Assembly: GCF_025717005.1 (NCBI RefSeq)
Contig: NZ_JAOVZU010000007.1
Coordinates: forward strand, 62,001-126,000
Direction: 5' to 3'
DNA length: 64,000 bases
From: Actinotalea endophytica
Lineage (GTDB): Bacteria > Actinomycetota > Actinomycetes > Actinomycetales > Cellulomonadaceae
The position numbers and the translations under genes are program-made. Below are positions 50,484 through 59,894 of the stretch, one piece after another. Positions within the stretch are counted from its first letter, which is position 1, and every line of letters starts with the position of its first letter. Below the pieces are notes generated by a model. It searched no databases and was not told the origin of the DNA. It was given only the letters and a program-made list of their open reading frames with translations.

Positions 50484-53096
50484 ATGCCCCTCCTGGAGCG
50501 TGAGGCACCCCTCGCGGCGCTCCGGGCCCACCTCGACGACGCCGCGGCGGGCCACGGACGCCTCGTCGTCGTGGCCGGCGAGGCCGGCGCGGGCAAGTCG
50601 ACGTTCGTCGAGGCCGCGCTCCGGGCCGCGGACGGGTCCGCACGAACCGCGGTCGGCTACTGCGACGGCTCCTCCACACCGGCCCCGCTGGCGCCGCTCG
50701 CCGAGATGCTGCCGTCCCTGCCGGCCGACGTGTGGCCCGAGGGCGCCCCTCGCCAGGAGGTCTTCGCGCGACTGCGCACCGCACTCGCCGCCGACGGACC
50801 GCCCTTCCTGCTGGTGGTCGAGGACGCGCACTGGGCCGACGAGGCCACTCTCGACCTGCTCCGCCACCTCGCCCGGCGCGCGCACCTGCTCCGCGCGGTC
50901 GTGGTGGTCACGTACCGCAGCGAGGAGGTCGGGCGCGGGCATCCCTTGCAGGCCGTGCTCGGCGACCTGGCGACCGCCGCAGGCCTGCGCCGGATCGACC
51001 TCGCTCCTTTGACCCCGGCCGCTGTGGCACAGCTCGTCGCCGAGAGCGGCGCACGCGACGTGGACGCCGTCGAGCTGCACCGGCTGACCGGTGGCAACGC
51101 GTTCTTCGTCACCGAGGCGCTGGCCGCGGGCGAGGGGCTGCCGACGTCGGTCCGGGACGCCGTGCTGGCCCGCACCGCGCGGCTGACCGAGCCGGCCCGG
51201 GCAGCCCTCGACGTGGTCGCCCTGGTCGGCCCGCGGGCCGAGCCGGAGCTGCTCGCCGCGCTGCTGCCCGCCGGCCTCGCCGTGCTGGACGAGCCGCTCG
51301 AGCGGCAGGTCCTGCAGCTCGTCGGCGACGATGTCGCGTTCCGGCACGACCTGGCCCGGCTCGCCGTGGCCGAGCAGGTGCCGGCCTTCCGCCGGGTGGC
51401 CCTGCACGAACGCATCCTGGACGTCCTCGAGACGAGGTCCCGGGAGAGCGGCGCCGCGGTGGACGAGGCGCGGATGGCCCACCACGCCGAGGCCGCAGGT
51501 CGAACCGACTCGGTGCTCCGCCACGCACCGAGGGCAGCGGCCGAGGCGGCGGCGCTCGGCGCGCACCGGGAGGCAGCCGAGCAGTATCGGCGTGCACTGC
51601 GCCACGCGGCCGACCTGCCACCGCAGGACCGCGCAGCGCTGCTCGCCGCGCTGTCCTACGAGTGCTACCTCACCGACGAGATCACGGCGTCCCTCGAGGC
51701 ACGCCGGGCCGCGCTGGAGATCTGGGACGAGGCCGGTGACCGGGAGCGGGTCGGCGACAGCCACCGCTGGCTCTCCCGCCTGTCCTGGTTCGCCGGTCTG
51801 CAGGAACCGTGCCGAGAGCACGCCCGGCTCGCGGTCGAGACGCTCGCGGGCACCGACTCGGTCCCGCTCGCCATGGCGCACAGCAACCTCGCCCAGATCG
51901 CGATGCTCGCCGGTGACCTCGCGGGCACCAGACGTTGGGGAGCCTCGACGCTCGCCGTGCTCGACCGACTGCCGGCCACGCCGGGCGCCGACGAGGTGCG
52001 GATCCACGTGCACAACAACATGGGTTCGGCGGAGATCACCAACGGCGACGCCGAGCGCGGGCGCGCCCTGCTTCGGGACAGCCTCTCCCGGGCCCTCGCG
52101 GGCGGCCTCGACGAGCACGCGGCCCGCGCCTACTGCAACCTCGCCTGGGCCGCGGTGACCCAGCACCGTGGCGCCGAGGCGCACGACCTCCTCGACGAGG
52201 GGCTCGAGTTCTGCCGCGAGCGCGACCTCGACTCGTGGGCCCTGTACCTGCAGGGCTTGCTCTCCCAGCTGCTGCTCGACGAGGGCGACCCGAGGGCGGC
52301 GCTGCGGGAGGCCGACGACGTGCTGCGGCACACCGGGGTCTCGGCGATCAACCGCATCCAGCCGCTCACCGTCGCCGCGCGAGCGCGCGCAGGTCTCGGC
52401 CGCGCCGACTGGCAGACGCCGCTCACCGAGGCGGCCGAGCTCGCCGCGCGCACCGGCGAGCTGCAACGGATCGGTCCCGCGGCCGTCGCCGCAGCCGAGA
52501 TCGCCTGGCTCACCGGCGACCCGGAGGCCGCGCGGGCAGCCGTCGCGCAGGCCTGGGACATGGTCGACGCCGCGGACAACCCGTGGCAGCGGGGCGCGAT
52601 CGCCGTGTGGCTCGACGCAGCGCTCCAGGGACGGCCGGGCGATCCCGGTCCCCCGCTGCCCGCCCCCCATGCCGAGGCGGTCGAAGGTCGCTGGCGCGAG
52701 TCGGCCGAGGAGTGGTCCGCGCTGGGCCGCCCGCACGAGCAGGCGCTCGCCCTCGCGCGGTCCGGCGACCGTGACGACCTGGCACGCGCGGCGGAGCTCT
52801 TCGACGACCTGGGCCTGCCGGCAGGTGCGGCACGCGCGCGCTCGCTGGCCCGGGCCCGCGGCTGGGTGCTGCCGCGCGGCGCCCAGCGGTCCACCCGCGA
52901 GCACCCGGCGGGCCTGACCGCGCGCGAGGCCGAGGTGGCGGCGCTCCTGGCCGACGGCCTGACGAACGCCGCGATCGCCGACGCGCTGGTGATCTCACCG
53001 CGCACGGTCGAGCACCACGTCGCCTCGATCCTCACCAAGCTGGGCGTGACGTCCCGGCACGAGGTCCGCGCGCCCGCCACGGACGCACCGCGCTGA
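50484..53096 (+). CDS. LAL-type LuxR-family regulator with ATPase domain
   Basis: 870 residues. N-terminal AAA ATPase domain with Walker A GEAGAGKS (about residues 32-39) and Walker B LLVVEDAHWAD, a winged-helix stretch, a long TPR region, and a C-terminal LuxR helix-turn-helix (LTAREAEVAALLADGLTNAA ... VEHHVASILTKLGVTSRHEV). This architecture and its direct placement before a DUF4242 gene are common in actinobacteria. The repeats at 53125-53165 are its likely targets. It is distantly similar in layout to the eCIS-side LuxR protein but not closely related in sequence. Confidence 0.92.
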   Translation: MPLLEREAPLAALRAHLDDAAAGHGRLVVVAGEAGAGKSTFVEAALRAADGSARTAVGYCDGSSTPAPLAPLAEMLPSLPADVWPEGAPRQEVFARLRTALAADGPPFLLVVEDAHWADEATLDLLRHLARRAHLLRAVVVVTYRSEEVGRGHPLQAVLGDLATAAGLRRIDLAPLTPAAVAQLVAESGARDVDAVELHRLTGGNAFFVTEALAAGEGLPTSVRDAVLARTARLTEPARAALDVVALVGPRAEPELLAALLPAGLAVLDEPLERQVLQLVGDDVAFRHDLARLAVAEQVPAFRRVALHERILDVLETRSRESGAAVDEARMAHHAEAAGRTDSVLRHAPRAAAEAAALGAHREAAEQYRRALRHAADLPPQDRAALLAALSYECYLTDEITASLEARRAALEIWDEAGDRERVGDSHRWLSRLSWFAGLQEPCREHARLAVETLAGTDSVPLAMAHSNLAQIAMLAGDLAGTRRWGASTLAVLDRLPATPGADEVRIHVHNNMGSAEITNGDAERGRALLRDSLSRALAGGLDEHAARAYCNLAWAAVTQHRGAEAHDLLDEGLEFCRERDLDSWALYLQGLLSQLLLDEGDPRAALREADDVLRHTGVSAINRIQPLTVAARARAGLGRADWQTPLTEAAELAARTGELQRIGPAAVAAAEIAWLTGDPEAARAAVAQAWDMVDAADNPWQRGAIAVWLDAALQGRPGDPGPPLPAPHAEAVEGRWRESAEEWSALGRPHEQALALARSGDRDDLARAAELFDDLGLPAGAARARSLARARGWVLPRGAQRSTREHPAGLTAREAEVAALLADGLTNAAIADALVISPRTVEHHVASILTKLGVTSRHEVRAPATDAPR

Positions 53097-53124
53097 CCGA
53101 CACCCCCACACGGTCAGGCAAGAG

Positions 53125-53165
53125 ATGGGTACCCGGTGCCGCCGGGATGGGTACCGGGCACCCAT
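53125..53165. promoter_or_regulatory. Direct repeat of ATGGGTACC with 22-bp period, second copy also palindromic
   Basis: ATGGGTACC occurs at 53125 and again at 53147, two helical turns apart. The second copy continues into ACCCAT (53160-53165), giving ATGGGT-N7-ACCCAT. It lies about 100 bp before the DUF4242 gene and just after the LuxR gene, and is a plausible dimer-binding array for that regulator. Confidence 0.5.
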
Positions 53166-53262
53166 GCCCGGGTCGTCGGCGCGTCGGTAGACCTGAGGGC
53201 GTCGGCACGAGCCGGCATCCCCCGGCGCTCGAGGGAGCGCCACCCGATCAAGGAGCATCACC

Positions 53263-53514
53263 ATGCCGCTGTTCATGGACGTCCACACCCTCGACGGCTC
53301 GGTCACGATGGACGACGTCGCCACCGCGCACCAGGCCGACCTCGCCACGCAGGGCGACCACGGGGTCAGCTACCTGCGCTACTGGGTCGACGAGGAGGCC
53401 GGTCAGATCTTCTGCCTGGTCGAGGCGCCGGACGCCGAGGCCGCCAACACCGTGCACCGCGAGGCCCACGGCCTGGTCGCCGACAAGATCTTCGCGGTCC
53501 AGGAAGGCGCCTGA
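53263..53514 (+). CDS. DUF4242 (SCO4226-like, nickel-binding type) protein
   Basis: 83 residues, ATG with AAGGAG upstream. Matches DUF4242: MPLFMDVHTLDGSVTMDDVA, VSYLRYWVDEEAGQIFCLVE, APDAEAANTVHREAHGLVAD. The Streptomyces coelicolor member SCO4226 has been reported to bind nickel; the conserved His and Cys residues here would allow metal binding. Regulation by the preceding LuxR protein is likely from position and repeats. Confidence 0.9.
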   Translation: MPLFMDVHTLDGSVTMDDVATAHQADLATQGDHGVSYLRYWVDEEAGQIFCLVEAPDAEAANTVHREAHGLVADKIFAVQEGA

Positions 53515-53596
53515 CCGTGGTCGTGCTGCAGCCCGGTCGCGCGCCCGAGGCGCCGGCCGGGCCGCGGCGCGGACCGCGGCGCGAGCTCGCGGTCAG

Positions 53597-55264
53597 CTAC
53601 CTGCGCGTGCCCGCTGCCAGCACCCAGACGAGTCCGAGCCCGGCCGCGACGAACAACCCGACCCCGGCCCCGAGGTAGCCCGACCCGACGAGCACGGACG
53701 CAGCCACCAGCAGCCCGGTGGTGAGCACCGCACCGGAGAGCCGGTCGACGGCCCGCCCGACCGAGCGCAGCGCACGCGTGCCCTGCTCGTCACGCACCGC
53801 GAGACCCTTGGTCTCCGCCTGCGCCAGGACCCGGCCGAGCTGGCCCGGCAGCGCGACGGAGGCCATCAGGGCGTCGAGGATCTCGTCCACCCACGCCCCG
53901 ATCCCCGACGTCGCCTCGTCGGCGACCAGCCGCCGGGCGTACGGCGCGAGCTCTTCCCAGACGTTGAAGTCCGGCTCGAGCCCGGTGCACATGCCGGACA
54001 GGATCGCCACGGTGCGCACGACGTAGATCAGGTCTTGCGGCACCTGGAACGGCAGGTCGAGCAGCAGGTCGCGGTACTGGTGCGCGAACTGGCGCACCTC
54101 GTCGGGGTCGATGTTGCGCAGCTCGCTCATCGACATGCCCCAGTAGCGGTCGAACACCGCGGCCTCGGCGCGCTCGATCGCGTCCACGTCGGCCCCCGGG
54201 AGCAGCATGCCCAGCTGCTGGTAGGCCTTCACCACGCGGGACGCGTCCCTGGTCCCGACCGCCACGACCAGCTCGCGCAGGGTGACCCGCACGCCGTCCG
54301 GGATCCGCGCCACCATGCCGAAGTCGACGAACGTCAGCCGCCACCCGTCGGCTCCGCCGTCCGGCCCGGGCGTGACGAAGATGTTCCCCGGGTGCGGGTC
54401 GGCGTGCACGAAGCCGTCCTCGAACACCTGGCGCAGGTACACGTCGAGCAGCCGCGAGGCGACGTCCGCCCGGTCGATCCCGGCCGCGGTGATCGCCGCA
54501 TAGTCGGTGATCTTGATCGCCGAGACGTCCTCCAGGGTCAGGACGCGCTGCGCGCTCAGCTCCCGGACCACCCGCGGCACCTGGACCCCGGGGTCGTCGG
54601 CGAGGTTCGCGCGGAACTGGTCTGCGTGGTCGGCCTCGAGGCGGTAGTCGATCTCCTCGTAGAGGGTCGCGGCGAACTCCCGCAGCAGCGCCGGGACGTC
54701 GGCGTGCGCCCGGATCGGCCGGTAGCGCATCAGCCAGCGGCCCACCCGGGCGAGCGCCGCGAGGTCGGTGTCGACGATGGCCTTGATGCCGGTGCGCTGC
54801 ACCTTGATCACGACGTCCCGGAAGCCGGCCTCGTGCTCGGGCGTGAGCGTCGCGCGGTGCACCTGGCCGAGCGACGCGGCCGCGAGCGGAACGGTCTCGA
54901 CGCTCGCGAACAGCTCGCTCAGCGGAGCGCCGAGCTCGGCCTCGGCGAGCGCCCGGATGTCCGCGAAGTCCTCAGCCGGCACCTCGTCCTGGAGGTTCGC
55001 CAGCTCGGCGGTGACCTCGCGCGGCAGCACGTCGAGCCGGGAGGACAGGAACTGGCCGATCTTGATCATCACGCCACCCATCCGGATGGCGAGCGCCCGG
55101 AACCGCACGGCCTCACGCCGGTACCGCTCGGTGGCGCCGCGGCGCACCCGACCCGCGAACCCGATCCGGCGCAGCACGAGGTCGAACCAGATGAACCGGG
55201 TGATCATCCCCGCGAAGAACGTGAGAATGTGCAGGTACCGGCCGCGCAGGCGGGACGAGGTCAT
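53597..55264 (-). CDS. ABC1/UbiB-family atypical kinase
   Basis: 555 residues from ATG 55264. All family motifs are present: IKIGQFLSSRLDVLP (KxGQ), the Ala-rich loop PLAAASLGQVHRA, the catalytic-type lysine in VVIKVQRTG, EEIDYRLEADHADQF, FVHADPHPGNIFV and LTFVDFGMV. Two C-terminal hydrophobic helices (VLTTGLLVAASVLVGSGYLG...) anchor it in the membrane. UbiB-like proteins have ATPase activity and support quinone or isoprenoid-lipid metabolism. Its start lies 81 bp from the divergent SDR gene. Confidence 0.93.
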   Translation of the reverse strand: MTSSRLRGRYLHILTFFAGMITRFIWFDLVLRRIGFAGRVRRGATERYRREAVRFRALAIRMGGVMIKIGQFLSSRLDVLPREVTAELANLQDEVPAEDFADIRALAEAELGAPLSELFASVETVPLAAASLGQVHRATLTPEHEAGFRDVVIKVQRTGIKAIVDTDLAALARVGRWLMRYRPIRAHADVPALLREFAATLYEEIDYRLEADHADQFRANLADDPGVQVPRVVRELSAQRVLTLEDVSAIKITDYAAITAAGIDRADVASRLLDVYLRQVFEDGFVHADPHPGNIFVTPGPDGGADGWRLTFVDFGMVARIPDGVRVTLRELVVAVGTRDASRVVKAYQQLGMLLPGADVDAIERAEAAVFDRYWGMSMSELRNIDPDEVRQFAHQYRDLLLDLPFQVPQDLIYVVRTVAILSGMCTGLEPDFNVWEELAPYARRLVADEATSGIGAWVDEILDALMASVALPGQLGRVLAQAETKGLAVRDEQGTRALRSVGRAVDRLSGAVLTTGLLVAASVLVGSGYLGAGVGLFVAAGLGLVWVLAAGTRR

Positions 55265-55345
55265 CGGGCCTCCAGCCGGTGAGGGGTCACCGGCAGCATG
55301 CCACGCGCAGCGGTGCGACGGCGGACGAGCGAGAGGCGAGAACGC

Positions 55346-56269
55346 ATGACGTACACACGGGACTCGATCCCGGACCTGACCGGGCTCACCGCGGTCGTGA
55401 CCGGCGCGAACGGCGGCCTGGGCCTGGCGACCGCGGCCGCGCTCGCCGCGAAGGGCGCGCACGTCGTGATGGCCGTGCGGGACCGGGCCAAGGCCGACGA
55501 GGCAGTGCAGACGATCCGCGACGAGACGCCGGAGGCGAGCCTCGAGCTGGTGTCCCTGGATCTCGCCTCGCAGGAGTCGGTCAAGAACGCGGCCCGGCAG
55601 ATCGCCGCGGCCCACGCGACCGTGGACATCCTGGTCAACAACGCCGGCGTGATGGCCACGCCCGAGCGCCGCACGGTCGACGGCTACGAGCTGCAGCTGG
55701 GCGTGAACCACCTCGGGCACTGGACGCTCACCGCGTCGCTGATGCCCGCGATCCTCGCCGCGCCCGCGGCCCGCGTGGTGTCGGTGACGTCGACCGCGCA
55801 CCACATGGGCCGGACGCTCGACCCGGACAACCCGCACCTGGACGGCCGGTACGACCCGTGGCTCGCGTACGGGAACTCCAAGCTCGCGAACTACTACTTC
55901 GGTCTGGGCCTGCAACGCCGGTTCAAGGCCGCCGGGGTGAGTGCGCAGAGCCTGGTCGCGCACCCGGGCCTGAGCCACAGCGACCTGCAGGTGCGCACCG
56001 CGGCCGAGGGCGGCGCGGGCTGGCAGGGCCCGTTCTGGGCGTGGATGGCCGCGCACACCGGGATGGACGTCGAGCACGGCGCGATGCCGCAGATCCGCGC
56101 GGCGACCGACCCGGAGGCCAGGGGCGGTGAGCTGTACGGGCCGCGGTTCGTCAACACCGGCCCGGCGGTGAAGCTGCTGGTGCTGCGCCCCGGCCGGGAC
56201 GAGGGCATCCGCACCCTGTGGGAGGTCTCCGAGCGTGAGACCGGGGTGCCGATGACGATCGAGGTCTGA
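55346..56269 (+). CDS. Short-chain dehydrogenase/reductase
   Basis: 307 residues from ATG 55346; an in-frame ATG at 55298 would add residues before the fold. Classical SDR motifs: VVTGANGGLGLAT (NAD(P)-binding), ILVNNAGVM, the catalytic serine in VVSVTSTAHHMG and YGNSKLANYYF (YxxxK). The closest type is the retinol dehydrogenase/protochlorophyllide-reductase-like group with a longer C-terminus. Substrate unknown. Its stop overlaps the LtrA start (TGATG). Confidence 0.9.
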   Translation: MTYTRDSIPDLTGLTAVVTGANGGLGLATAAALAAKGAHVVMAVRDRAKADEAVQTIRDETPEASLELVSLDLASQESVKNAARQIAAAHATVDILVNNAGVMATPERRTVDGYELQLGVNHLGHWTLTASLMPAILAAPAARVVSVTSTAHHMGRTLDPDNPHLDGRYDPWLAYGNSKLANYYFGLGLQRRFKAAGVSAQSLVAHPGLSHSDLQVRTAAEGGAGWQGPFWAWMAAHTGMDVEHGAMPQIRAATDPEARGGELYGPRFVNTGPAVKLLVLRPGRDEGIRTLWEVSERETGVPMTIEV

Positions 56270-57483
56270 TGGGCGAGCCGGGGACCGGGTTCGGCCCGGC
56301 GCTGCGGCACTGGTTCACCGCGCCGCCGCGGCGGCACGGTGAGCTCGACACCGAGCGCACGGTCGGGTTCCTCGAGCTCTTCTACGACCTGGTGTTCGTC
56401 GTGCTCGTCGGCCAGCTCGCGCACACTCTGGCCGAGGACGCGTCGTGGTCCGGCCTGGCCGGGTTCGCCGTGGTGTTCGGGCTGGTGTGGATCGCGTGGC
56501 TGAACGGCTCGCTCTACCACGAGCTGCACGGCCGCGAGGACGGACGGCACCGGGCGTACATCTTCGGCCAGATGCTCCTGCTGGTGCTGCTCGCGACGTT
56601 CGCCGGCCACGCGACCGAGGACGACGGCGCACCGTTCGCGATCACCTTCGCCGTGCTGCTGGCCGTGCTGTCCTGGCAGTGGTGGACGGTGCGCCGGTAC
56701 GACACCGTGGAGGTCTACCGGTCCTCGGCCGCGCGGTACATCGCGTTCCTGGTGATCGCGATCGTGGTGGTGCTGGCGAGCATCCCGCTCGCTGCGGCGC
56801 CGCGGCTGTGGGTGTGGGCGGCGCTGGTGGTGGGCTGGGTGACCGCCAACGCCGTCGCGGCCGCGACCACCCGGAACCGGCCACTCGGCTTCTCGGCGAC
56901 CGAGTCGATGGCGGAGCGGTTCGGCCTGTTCACGATCATCGTGCTCGGCGAGGTCGTCATCGGCGTGGTCGACGGGATCCTCGAGGCGGACCGCGCGAGC
57001 ATCGCGGTGGTGACCGGACTGCTCGCGCTGACGGTGGGGTTCGGCTTCTGGTGGAACTACTTCGACGGCGTCGGCCGCCGCACGCCGCACGCGGGCTCGC
57101 CGGGCGCGCTCGCCGCGTGGATGGTCGCGCACCTGCCGCTCACCGCCGCGATCGCCGCGGCCGGCGCCGGGATGGTCGGCCTGATCGAGCACGCCGCCGA
57201 GGACCGCGCGCCACTCGTGCCCGCGTGGCTCCTCGCCGGGGCCTCGGCCCTGCTCCTCGCGCTGCTGGCGGTGCTCGTCAGGTCGGTGGACCTCGGGCCC
57301 GCGACCGCGCTCGTGCCGAGCGTGACCGTGGTGCTGCTGCTCGGCTCGGCCGCGAGCGTCGCCGTCGGGGCGGTGCGACCGGTGGCGTGGCTGCTCGCGC
57401 TCCTGCTCACGGTGGTTCACGTCGCGGTCTGGACCGCAGTGTTCTGGCTGAAGGCCCGCGCTCCCCGCGCCGCGGGCGACTAG
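56269..57483 (+). CDS. Low temperature requirement protein A (LtrA) family membrane protein
   Basis: 404 residues with about ten transmembrane segments. The family signature VGFLELFYDLVFVVLVGQLA is present near the N-terminus, with FTIIVLGEVVIGVVDGILEA and GFGFWWNYFDGVGRRTPHAG later on. LtrA was first described in Listeria as needed for growth at low temperature; biochemical function is unknown. It is translationally coupled to the SDR gene. Confidence 0.92.
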   Translation: MGEPGTGFGPALRHWFTAPPRRHGELDTERTVGFLELFYDLVFVVLVGQLAHTLAEDASWSGLAGFAVVFGLVWIAWLNGSLYHELHGREDGRHRAYIFGQMLLLVLLATFAGHATEDDGAPFAITFAVLLAVLSWQWWTVRRYDTVEVYRSSAARYIAFLVIAIVVVLASIPLAAAPRLWVWAALVVGWVTANAVAAATTRNRPLGFSATESMAERFGLFTIIVLGEVVIGVVDGILEADRASIAVVTGLLALTVGFGFWWNYFDGVGRRTPHAGSPGALAAWMVAHLPLTAAIAAAGAGMVGLIEHAAEDRAPLVPAWLLAGASALLLALLAVLVRSVDLGPATALVPSVTVVLLLGSAASVAVGAVRPVAWLLALLLTVVHVAVWTAVFWLKARAPRAAGD

Positions 57484-57499
57484 GCCGCACAATGACGCG

Positions 57500-58231
57500 G
57501 TGGACTTCTCCGAGCGCATCGACGCGCTGACGCAGAGCTGCCGCACCACCCCGGGTGTCACGAGCCTGGTCGTCTACGGCTCGACCACCACGGCGGCCGC
57601 GGGCCGCCGCGACGGGTGGTCGGACCTCGACTTCACGGTCTTTCTCACCGAGGACGTGCTGGCCGACCGCGCGGGCTGGGCGTTCCTCCCGGACCGCGAG
57701 CACCTCGTGCTGACGGCCCGCGAGGACGACAACGGCGGCGTCGCGATCTGGGACGACGGGACCGTCGCCGAGTTCGGCGCCGGCCGCCCCTGGCTGGTCC
57801 GCGACCCCGACCGCGAGGTCCTCATCGACGGCGGCGACCTCGGCTACGCCGACCCCGACCCGCTGCCCGACCCGGGCAACCAGATCCGCCTCTTCCTGGT
57901 GAAGCTCGCGATCGGCGTCGGCCGCGTGCGCCGCGGCGAACGGGTCGCCGGCAACGCGCACATCCGCACCTACGCGACGACCGCGCTGTGCGAGGCCCTG
58001 CGCCAACGCCTCGCGCCCGACTCCCCGCGCAGCCCGTTCGACCCCCTGCGCCGGATCGAGCAGGCCCTGCCCGAGATCGGCGCCCGGCTCGCCGACCTGC
58101 TCGACTCTCCCGCCGAGACCTGCGCCCGCGGCGAGCTCGACCTCGCCCGCGAGGCGCTCGAACCCGGCTGGGAGCACTTCCCGACCCGCGCCGCCGACGT
58201 GGTCGCGGCACGCCTCGGCTGGGCAGACTGA
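57500..58231 (+). CDS. Nucleotidyltransferase-fold protein
   Basis: 243 residues, GTG start. VTSLVVYGSTTTAAAGRRDG followed by WSDLDFTVFL gives the GS...DxD motif of the polymerase-beta nucleotidyltransferase fold, as in aminoglycoside 6-adenylyltransferase-like proteins. The helical C-terminal half (IRTYATTALCEALRQRLAPD...) suits that group. Whether it modifies an antibiotic or another substrate cannot be judged. Confidence 0.8.
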   Translation: MDFSERIDALTQSCRTTPGVTSLVVYGSTTTAAAGRRDGWSDLDFTVFLTEDVLADRAGWAFLPDREHLVLTAREDDNGGVAIWDDGTVAEFGAGRPWLVRDPDREVLIDGGDLGYADPDPLPDPGNQIRLFLVKLAIGVGRVRRGERVAGNAHIRTYATTALCEALRQRLAPDSPRSPFDPLRRIEQALPEIGARLADLLDSPAETCARGELDLAREALEPGWEHFPTRAADVVAARLGWAD

Positions 58232-58262
58232 GCGGCAGCGCGCGACGGCGCGGGGCCTGGTC

Positions 58263-58281
58263 GGGGCGCCGGGGGCGCCCC
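58263..58281 (+). terminator. GGGGCGCC-GGG-GGCGCCCC hairpin
   Basis: A perfect 8-bp GC stem with a 3-base loop, 31 bases after the nucleotidyltransferase stop, without a T-tract. It is a likely terminator and marks the edge of the accessory patch. Confidence 0.65.
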
Positions 58282-58387
58282 GACCGGCAGACGGTGGACG
58301 GGGCGGCCGGGGCGCGGGGCGGCCGGTGCCGAGTGCCATGGTCGGGCAGGTCGGCAGAGAGCCGAGGACCAGATCGCGAGGGGCCCG

Positions 58388-58819
58388 TTGTCGGTTGTCG
58401 GCTTGGTCGTCGGGTTGCTCGCGTCACTCGTGGTGTTCATGGTCGGATCATGGATCTCCCGCTCCGGGGTGGACTACCTGCCCGGCGGTTGGTGGGTGCT
58501 CCTTCTCGGCCTCGCGGTCGTGGTCGTCGGGTTCGGGGGGATCGCGACCAGCGTGGACCTCGTCGTCGGTGGGGCGAATGCGGTCAACGAGATCCCCAGC
58601 TGGCTTCACACCGCATCCGCGGCAGCGTTCGTCGGGCTCGGCTTGGCGCTGGCCTGGTCCTTGCCAAGGCTGATCGCTGATCGACGTAGGGCCCCGGCGC
58701 GTCACCGCGGCGAGTCGGGCGAACCGGATCGGGGCCGCCTGCCGACTGTCCTGACATGGTTGGCTTCCGCGCTCCTCGTCGCCGCCGGCGTGCTCTTCGC
58801 CGTGCTGTCGCCCGCCTAG
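58388..58819 (+). CDS. Small membrane protein, TTG start
   Basis: 143 residues. TTG 58388 is the best start, preceded by GCGAGGGG. Four hydrophobic segments are visible (VVGLVVGLLASLVVFMVGSW, WWVLLLGLAVVVVGFGGIAT, AAFVGLGLALAWSLPRL, VLTWLASALLVAAGVLFAVL). A WLHTA...VGLGLAW segment resembles one in the protein at 59463-59894, so the two may be distant paralogues. Codon use is less GC-extreme than in the main blocks, suggesting acquired DNA. Function unknown. Confidence 0.7.
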   Translation: MSVVGLVVGLLASLVVFMVGSWISRSGVDYLPGGWWVLLLGLAVVVVGFGGIATSVDLVVGGANAVNEIPSWLHTASAAAFVGLGLALAWSLPRLIADRRRAPARHRGESGEPDRGRLPTVLTWLASALLVAAGVLFAVLSPA

Positions 58820-58890
58820 TTCGACGGGGCCTCGCGGCGAGTCGCGGCGGCCAGGCAACCGCTCGTTCGAGCAGACACGTCTCGTCTGGC

Positions 58891-59367
58891 ATGCTCGGCC
58901 GGTGGCTGTTCGCCCAGGTCGACCCGAGTGAGTCCCCGGTGAGCCGGGTCGGCGTGGGCGTCGTGGTCACATCTGCCTCGCTCATCCCCGCGACGATCCT
59001 GCTGTTCAAGGGGCTGTTCGCCTATCACACCGGTTCGGATGAGTACTGGAAGCGCGGGGGCAGGTGGGGTCTGATCGCCACCGGGCTGAGCGGGTTCTGT
59101 CTCTTCATCGCAGGCAGCGCTGTCGGTCTCGTGTCCCAGGGCCGTCCACTGCCCGACCAGCTACCGCTCGCGGCTCTCGTGGTCGGCGGCATGCTCGTCG
59201 TCTTCGCCGGGGTCTACGCGGCGGCGATCAAGTGGAGGCAACCTCGGAGGCGCCCGGGGTCGGCTGGAGAGGCCCGTCCTGCGCAGTGGCGACACGTGAG
59301 CCCAGCGGCATACGCGGCCGCAGCGGGCACGCTGCTGGTGACCGGAGTCGTGCTCCTGACGGCATGA
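58891..59367 (+). CDS. Small membrane protein of unknown function
   Basis: 158 residues from ATG 58891; the open frame extends upstream into the end of the previous gene without a good site. Four likely transmembrane segments (VGVGVVVTSASLIPATILLF, GLIATGLSGFCLFIAGSAVG, LAALVVGGMLVVFAGVYAAA and a last one near the C-terminus). No family recognised. Part of a run of small membrane proteins in the accessory patch. Confidence 0.7.
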   Translation: MLGRWLFAQVDPSESPVSRVGVGVVVTSASLIPATILLFKGLFAYHTGSDEYWKRGGRWGLIATGLSGFCLFIAGSAVGLVSQGRPLPDQLPLAALVVGGMLVVFAGVYAAAIKWRQPRRRPGSAGEARPAQWRHVSPAAYAAAAGTLLVTGVVLLTA

Positions 59368-59462
59368 CCGAGCCCGCGCAACAGCGGCGTGGCGTCGTCC
59401 GGTCGGGCCGCGGATGGCATCGGTTCCGGGTCCTTGACGATGGCCGCTCCGCGACCGGCTCC

Positions 59463-59894
59463 TCACACCCGGGTCAGCAGGGTTGAGCCGCCGAAGATCA
59501 GAAGCGCCGGCGGCAACCAGCGCGCCGCCGCCCAGATGTACGGCGGGAAGTCATGCCACCCCCGGCCGTTGAAGACCTCGGGACGGCGGCGGATCGACCA
59601 GTTGATGTAGTGCCGGAAGCTCACCGCCCAGGCCAGCCCGAGCCCGACGGCAGCGACGCCGGTCGAGACCGTTGCCGTGTGGAGCCACCCTCCTGGCTCG
59701 CCTGCAGGCGGGGCGACGAGCGCGAGGAGTGAAGCGCTGACCAGTGAGCTTCCTAGAACAAGGCCCACACCGATCGCCAGGAGCGCTTCCGCGGGGCGGA
59801 AGTGTGCGCCGGAGAATCCGTGGCCCCACGACACACCCAGCCCGACCACGACCACGCCACCGAGAAGTGCCGCGACCAGACCGAAGCTGGCCAC
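59463..59894 (-). CDS. Small membrane protein, possible paralogue of the 58388 gene
   Basis: 143 residues from GTG 59894; ATG 59960 is an alternative with no ribosome site. Hydrophobic segments LVAALLGGVVVVGLGVSWG, LLAIGVGLVLGSSLVSASLL, a middle WLHTATVSTGVAAVGLGLAW and a C-terminal helix. The middle one is shared in pattern with the 58388 protein. The C-terminal YINWSIRRRPEVFNGRGWHD suggests a cytoplasmic loop. Function unknown. Confidence 0.6.
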   Translation of the reverse strand: MASFGLVAALLGGVVVVGLGVSWGHGFSGAHFRPAEALLAIGVGLVLGSSLVSASLLALVAPPAGEPGGWLHTATVSTGVAAVGLGLAWAVSFRHYINWSIRRRPEVFNGRGWHDFPPYIWAAARWLPPALLIFGGSTLLTRV

